This document shows positions 59,464 through 64,000 of a stretch of 64,000 nucleotides of DNA, piece by piece. Below the pieces are notes generated by a model that was not told the DNA's origin, made no database searches, and was given only the letters and a program-made list of their open reading frames with translations. The DNA is from Norana najaformis. Taxonomy: Eukaryota; Annelida; Clitellata; Crassiclitellata; Hormogastridae. Every line of letters begins with the position of its first letter. Within the stretch, counting starts at the first letter, position 1. Position numbers and translations under genes: made by a program. The stretch is from NCBI GenBank assembly GCA_964023275.1, contig OZ029922.1, positions 3,905,696 to 3,969,695 on the forward strand, in the 5' to 3' direction.

Positions 59464-62400
59464 TTAGTTCAGGGAGCCACGACAACCAACAGCATTACAA
59501 AGACAGCGAATCTTGTCTTCTTCCAGCGGAAACTTGTAGTCGTACGTAATTTCTTCTCGTACGCCGATGTCTCGTTTAGAATAAATTACGATCTTTTTCT
59601 GAGACTCGACGGTAACGATTTTGGCACAACAGTTTGGCTGCAGGAAAACAAAACAGCAATTTGATCATGAAAACTTTTGAATAAATTGATTAGATTGGCA
59701 GCAGAGAATAAAAGAAGACGTAGAATAATTGTAGGTCTGATCGTAAGCAAAAAACAAACAAATAATTACAAATGACAATGAAAGGATGAAAAGCGTTCCC
59801 TCCCTGTGAAAAGCAAAGACAAGTCAAGAATGTTTATAGTGCTCAATTTTTTTTAATTTAGAAAATTTATAAATATTAAAAAAAAACTAAGCAACATCCA
59901 AAAATTTACAAAATTTAGACAAACTTCACCGATGAAGCAGACATGTGCCTGTGAATTTTCCTTACATAAACTAATAACACAGATATGGTCTCTGAAATCC
60001 GTGTCAACCACAGGAGAGTTTCCTCAGCGCTTCAACTCAAGGTTGCGGCCACTTCCAACACTCCGGATCGCTCAATCATGAATTTAAAAAGTAACAGCTG
60101 GAACTACAATTATTTGGCAAGTTTACAAACAGTGTTTTTGACAGTGAGTTCTTAGAAGGGCATTTGGGATTTTCAGCAAACACTTTTAACATTTTTACGA
60201 CTATGTTATATCTTATATTATACGAATATAAAAAACATTGTTCCAATAGCAACGTTATACACACACACGTCACGCATATACTGGGGATGGTAACCAGCTG
60301 GTTAAAGCTTGGCTCGTAATATGGGGAGTACAGGTTTGAGCCGCCCCTGAGTCAGATACTGTGTAGGCACTGTAAGGGAGCAAGTCTTTCATTCAAAATT
60401 GCTCAGTGACATCAACTGATGCTTAGTCATACGATAGTGGTGCTTAATAAGTGCAGCAATAATAATAATAAGTAAGTAAGTAGCCTTTTACTCGTGTAAG
60501 ACAAATGCTCATATTTTGCAAAATACAAACATATGAGTGATACATCCACACATACAAAACAACGAATATAGCAGATAAGGTTTCTTACAGTTACCAAAAT
60601 CAGCAAACTGTAATAAGTAAAGTAAAGAACTCACACTGCAACAGTGATTGATGAACCTGGCCAGATTTCCATACTTGGTTGCATCAACGATTGCATCTCC
60701 ATCAACCCTGAACAGGTAGCTGCTGCCAATGCCCAGCGCTTCGTAGCGTTTCTCTCGCAGGTCAGCGACAGACTGTCGGACGACCTGACCCACATATTCG
60801 ATGACCATCTCACCTTCTTGGATGGGTTCCAACGCAAACAAACCCCAGTCATGTATATTGCTTTTGGCAAACTTCAGCTGCTTCTTTCGGAACTGTTTGA
60901 AAACAAAACAAGCGAAACACTTACTGCCTCGATCTGTCATTTAATTCCTCAATCAGTCATTTAATGCCTTGATCTTTCATTTAATGCCTCGATCGGTCAT
61001 TTAATGCCTTGATCTGACATTTAATGCCCCAATCTGTCATTAGCCTCGATGTGTACGTGCCAGTCATTTTCTTCGCCTTCTGATTTTCCCACTGACTGGG
61101 TTGATGGTTCAAGGAAAAAACTTTTCTCACTGCTAAAACAAGTTTCAACCCCCCACTGTCAAGCAGCATTATGCACCGTGATAAACAAACATGTCTAGTA
61201 TTAGCTGACAAGCATGCCCACTGCTAGACAATTGCAGTTTCCCAAGATTTGAACAAACGTTGGTGGTAATAATTTTACAATATGCCTAAATGTTCTGCAT
61301 TCAGTACTGGCAAGAATTCATAACTAAAACTGAACAGAGCTGTGAAAAGACAAGGAGAAGGTAAGTTGCATCAAGACAGCCGTGCCAAGTTTTAACACAC
61401 CACAGAGCAACACTTAATTCATATTGGTTCATTTAACTTATAAACACTTATTGCTTTAATGTACCCGTATGCAGAGTAATGGTGGTGACACTTCGGTCTT
61501 TTTCACCTATTCCTACTAAGAGTGCTTCTAAATAATGGTAATTTCAACATATGGCGAGAAGTGACACTCTGTAGCAGTGACACTTTCATCTTTTTCTGGA
61601 AGACTAAACCAGCAAGCAAACATGAAAGGCATTTCTACACATTACATCAGACAAATTCTGTGTCTTCTTGCACAGTGTATCCCTGAAAACTCTATAACAG
61701 CCAAACAGATTAAACAGAATGAATTCCTGGAAGGCAAATGGCAATATATACATAATTCAGAATTTTAACCTATCAGGTTTACTGTCATTTTCTGAAAAGA
61801 ATCACTCAGTCATAACTCAGCTTGTAAACCATTTAGTGTAGAAGTGCCCAGGCAAAACCACTCCTTGCACCGCTTGAGTGTAATTTAAGGTGTGCAAATT
61901 AAGCACAAACTGTTTAACATAGAAACTAAATTTCAGTAGCCTGTATTAGATTACATTCATAAATCTACAGAAATACGTTACATCAGAATTTATGTTACAG
62001 TGGCATCAGTAACAAGGAGTTTGAAAGCTGGAAAATGGAATTAAGTTTCAACAGTCAGTTCGTGTCAGTGAGGTTCTATGAAAGATCAAATCAAATCAAA
62101 CTGGATCCTCTGTTCAACAGGAAGTCAATGCAGCATTTGGGTGATGTGTCTCAGTGGAAAAACGACATGCCATCAGTCATTTCATCACCTCATCAAAGCT
62201 TCTTAAAACAGACGCCACATACAAACCTTGAGCTGGTTGAACTTGAGAAGATCTCCAACGTCCTCTCCCAAAGATCCAAGAACGCTCTGCCATCTCCTGC
62301 TCTCGGACCGAGCCTCACGCGACTGTTGAACCTTCTTCTTTGTCTGACTGGCCGGGTCTAACTCAAACGCTTGCTCGCTTTCCTGCGACTGATTGACACC

Positions 62401-64000
62401 ACGTGCATGGCACAAGTACCCTCGCTTCTCCTGATGGCTGATCTTATAGTAGCCTTCAGTTCGAGCACTCCCTGTTTTAAAACACACACACAAAGCAATC
62501 TCCTGATTAACTGACAAGGAAATAAACATGACAAGGCTCTGCTATAATAAGAATAAACAAAAGATTGTGAAGAAGAGCAATTCCTTAATCCCTTAAAGGC
62601 AGCCATGAGCACGAAGCGTCACTGACTTCACTTTTTAGCCTCATTGTAATAACAACACAGTTTCAACATAAAGTGAAATTATATGACAAACATCAGAGAA
62701 GTATGTTTCATAATGAACTGATACAATGAAAGGCTTTCTAAAATTGACAAGTACCATATTTTCATGCATATATACCACGAGTTTTATAAGATTTTACAAA
62801 CCCTGTATCACTCTGTGAATTATATCTTGGTGAGTGGGTTATACCATTTTACACTGGTGGTCGCCATGAGCTTACAGCTTATGGATAACACAGCGGCTCA
62901 TCCCATAAAAGAAATACAAGTTCAATAAAACCACGAATCATTCGAGTGTAAATGGAAAAATGGAAATGTAAACAACGAGAAGGCCAGTTAAAAACCTATA
63001 TCAAACAAGCCAAGCAAAAATGCAACTGATGCATATCTGAAAAAGGTGAAAATGGATTAACTTACCAGTTAAGTGTTTGGAAACACATCCTTCGTGATGC
63101 AGCTTTCGTTTCTTTAGCGGTGGAGGCCCAGCAAGCGAGTCAGCCGAAAACGTCGTTGGGTGATCAACCCAGTGAGTATCGTTGAGCCAGTAGGTTTGCA
63201 TGTTATCATCTTGCAACAGTTCCTCATAGCGTCTTTTCAAGAACTGCACATCTTCCTGATCGATACCACTAATCAGAAAGTCGTAGGCAGTCCGTACTTC
63301 CTGCTGGTAGTCCCTTGGCAAAAACTGTGGCCGCATGGGGGGCGGAACATAGGGGAAAAGTCCTGCAAGTTCCCGTGATCCAGAAACATTTGTCATATCG
63401 GTCAGCAGAGGGAGTTTATGAGATCGTGCCTTTGCTGCCTTTGCTTTAGGATGCTTTGGTTCCACTTCTTTTGCCAGCTCAGCATTGTTAGGAGGTTCGG
63501 TCGTGTGAAATGGAATGATGACCGACGACTCTGCTACCTCCGAGAATGGCAGTGAATCCATGGGCAGCTGCGATTCATTGGCTGCAAGGAAACGCTGGCA
63601 GTAGTTGTGATCTATCTCAACGTCTGGATGAAGACTCGGAATGAGCACCGGCAGATTGCACGGCAAAGAACTTGCGTCAACAATGGAGCTGCCATCAGCA
63701 ACGGGCAACTCCTTGGTCGATGAAGATGCACTTGTGCGATGGTCCTTGCGGCTTCGTCTTGGCAGTGTTTCATGAGTTGAGAAATAGTTGTGCTCAGAAG
63801 CCATGGCTACGCTAACCGGTGACAGCAGAGGAGTATTACAAGGCACTTCCTCCAGTGTCGGCGGCTCGCTGGTTAGTGCCGCCACTGGCACAGACACCAC
63901 GTCGAGTTCGCCATCGGATAAGCCGCATGTCGCGACTTGAGTCGCAGTGTCATGACACAAGTCATCGACATCAACGATCATCTCCTCTTTTTGGTCCTTT
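59464..64000 (-). CDS. SETD1: SETD1 (Set1/COMPASS) histone H3K4 methyltransferase, C-terminal part; runs off the right edge
   Basis: Catalytic subunit of the Set1/COMPASS complex, which methylates H3 Lys4 at promoters. Exons: from beyond 64000 to 63066, 62471-62227, 60892-60635 and 59637-59464; all GT-AG, phases agree. Seen in order: a low-complexity Ser/Thr/Pro region, the N-SET domain ([31 protein letters not shown]), a WIN motif GSARTEGYY for WDR5 binding exactly at the start of the second visible exon, the [17 protein letters not shown] linker, the SET domain ([71 protein letters not shown]) and the post-SET zinc cluster CLCNAVGC followed by RGSLN and stop. Catalytic residues appear intact. 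SETD1A/B are the vertebrate counterparts; invertebrates usually have one gene. The N-terminal RRM part is outside the window. Confidence 0.96.
60284..60471 (+). mobile_element. tRNA-derived SINE, (AAT)n tail
   Basis: TGGTAACCAGCTGGTTAAAG and AGGTTTGAGCCGCCC (boxes A and B), then GAGCAAGTCTTTCATTC, TGCTTAATAAGTGCAG and AAT repeats. Same family as the copies at 25711 and 29768. In the last SETD1 intron. Confidence 0.85.
60943..61055. repeat. About 20-bp tandem repeat beside a SETD1 acceptor
   Basis: About five to six diverged units of TCATTTAATGCCTCGATC, beginning about 50 bp upstream (in the gene's sense) of the acceptor of the SETD1 exon at 60892. They lie where a branch site would be expected to be close. 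Confidence 0.8.

Noticed and set aside
60635-60670. NHCC instead of NHSC in the SETD1 SET domain
   Set aside because: At first it looked like a changed catalytic motif, but vertebrate SETD1A/B carry the same NHCC, so this is normal for the family.

Overview
The window is nuclear DNA from an animal, most probably a marine invertebrate. Its genes are split by short GT-AG introns, intergenic and intronic DNA is AT-rich, and it holds many microsatellites, 5'-truncated non-LTR retrotransposons (LINEs), tRNA-derived SINEs and small DNA transposons. There are no operons and no prokaryotic, plasmid or CRISPR features. Phylum cannot be fixed from the sequence alone; a mollusc or other lophotrochozoan is my weak guess.

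Six conserved genes were rebuilt exon by exon, from protein similarity, splice sites and intron phase. From left to right they are: NPRL3 (minus, 3' part outside the window, 522-5537), a GATOR1 subunit of amino-acid/TORC1 signalling; RPL27A (plus, complete, 6825-9291), a 60S ribosomal protein with a 5' TOP tract; GMPS (minus, complete, 17 coding exons, 15346-28938, 679 residues), GMP synthase; a fatty-acid-binding protein (plus, complete, 4 exons, 37202-50616, 139 residues) whose first intron is 11.2 kb and packed with repeats; ZMAT5 (minus, complete, 4 exons, 52211-55401, 185 residues), the U11/U12 snRNP 20K protein; and SETD1 (minus, 5' part outside the window, 59464-64000), the H3K4 methyltransferase of COMPASS. 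They are unrelated housekeeping or metabolic genes and do not form a functional cluster.

The space between and inside the genes is mostly decayed mobile DNA. At least four LINE families can be told apart by their 3' ends: a family with a GATTACGATTAC-type tail (five copies), a family with a (GATTA)n tail (at least six), one with a (TTA)n tail, and RTE/craft-type fragments. Two of the last group keep the C-terminal 'FGH.CRM' block and one keeps an endonuclease domain. There is also a tRNA-SINE with an (AAT)n tail (three copies), a second tRNA-like SINE head, two hAT-type MITEs (one with a perfect 8-bp target duplication), a 306-bp foldback element flanked by TTAA, and a ~155-bp palindrome.

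The most unusual structure is in NPRL3. A 24-bp minisatellite sits on an exon/intron boundary, and each well-kept unit carries the 5' splice-site sequence in the same reading frame, so choosing a different donor would add 8 residues per unit. A smaller duplication of an exon end with its donor is seen in GMPS exon 14. I found no previously undescribed multi-gene system.
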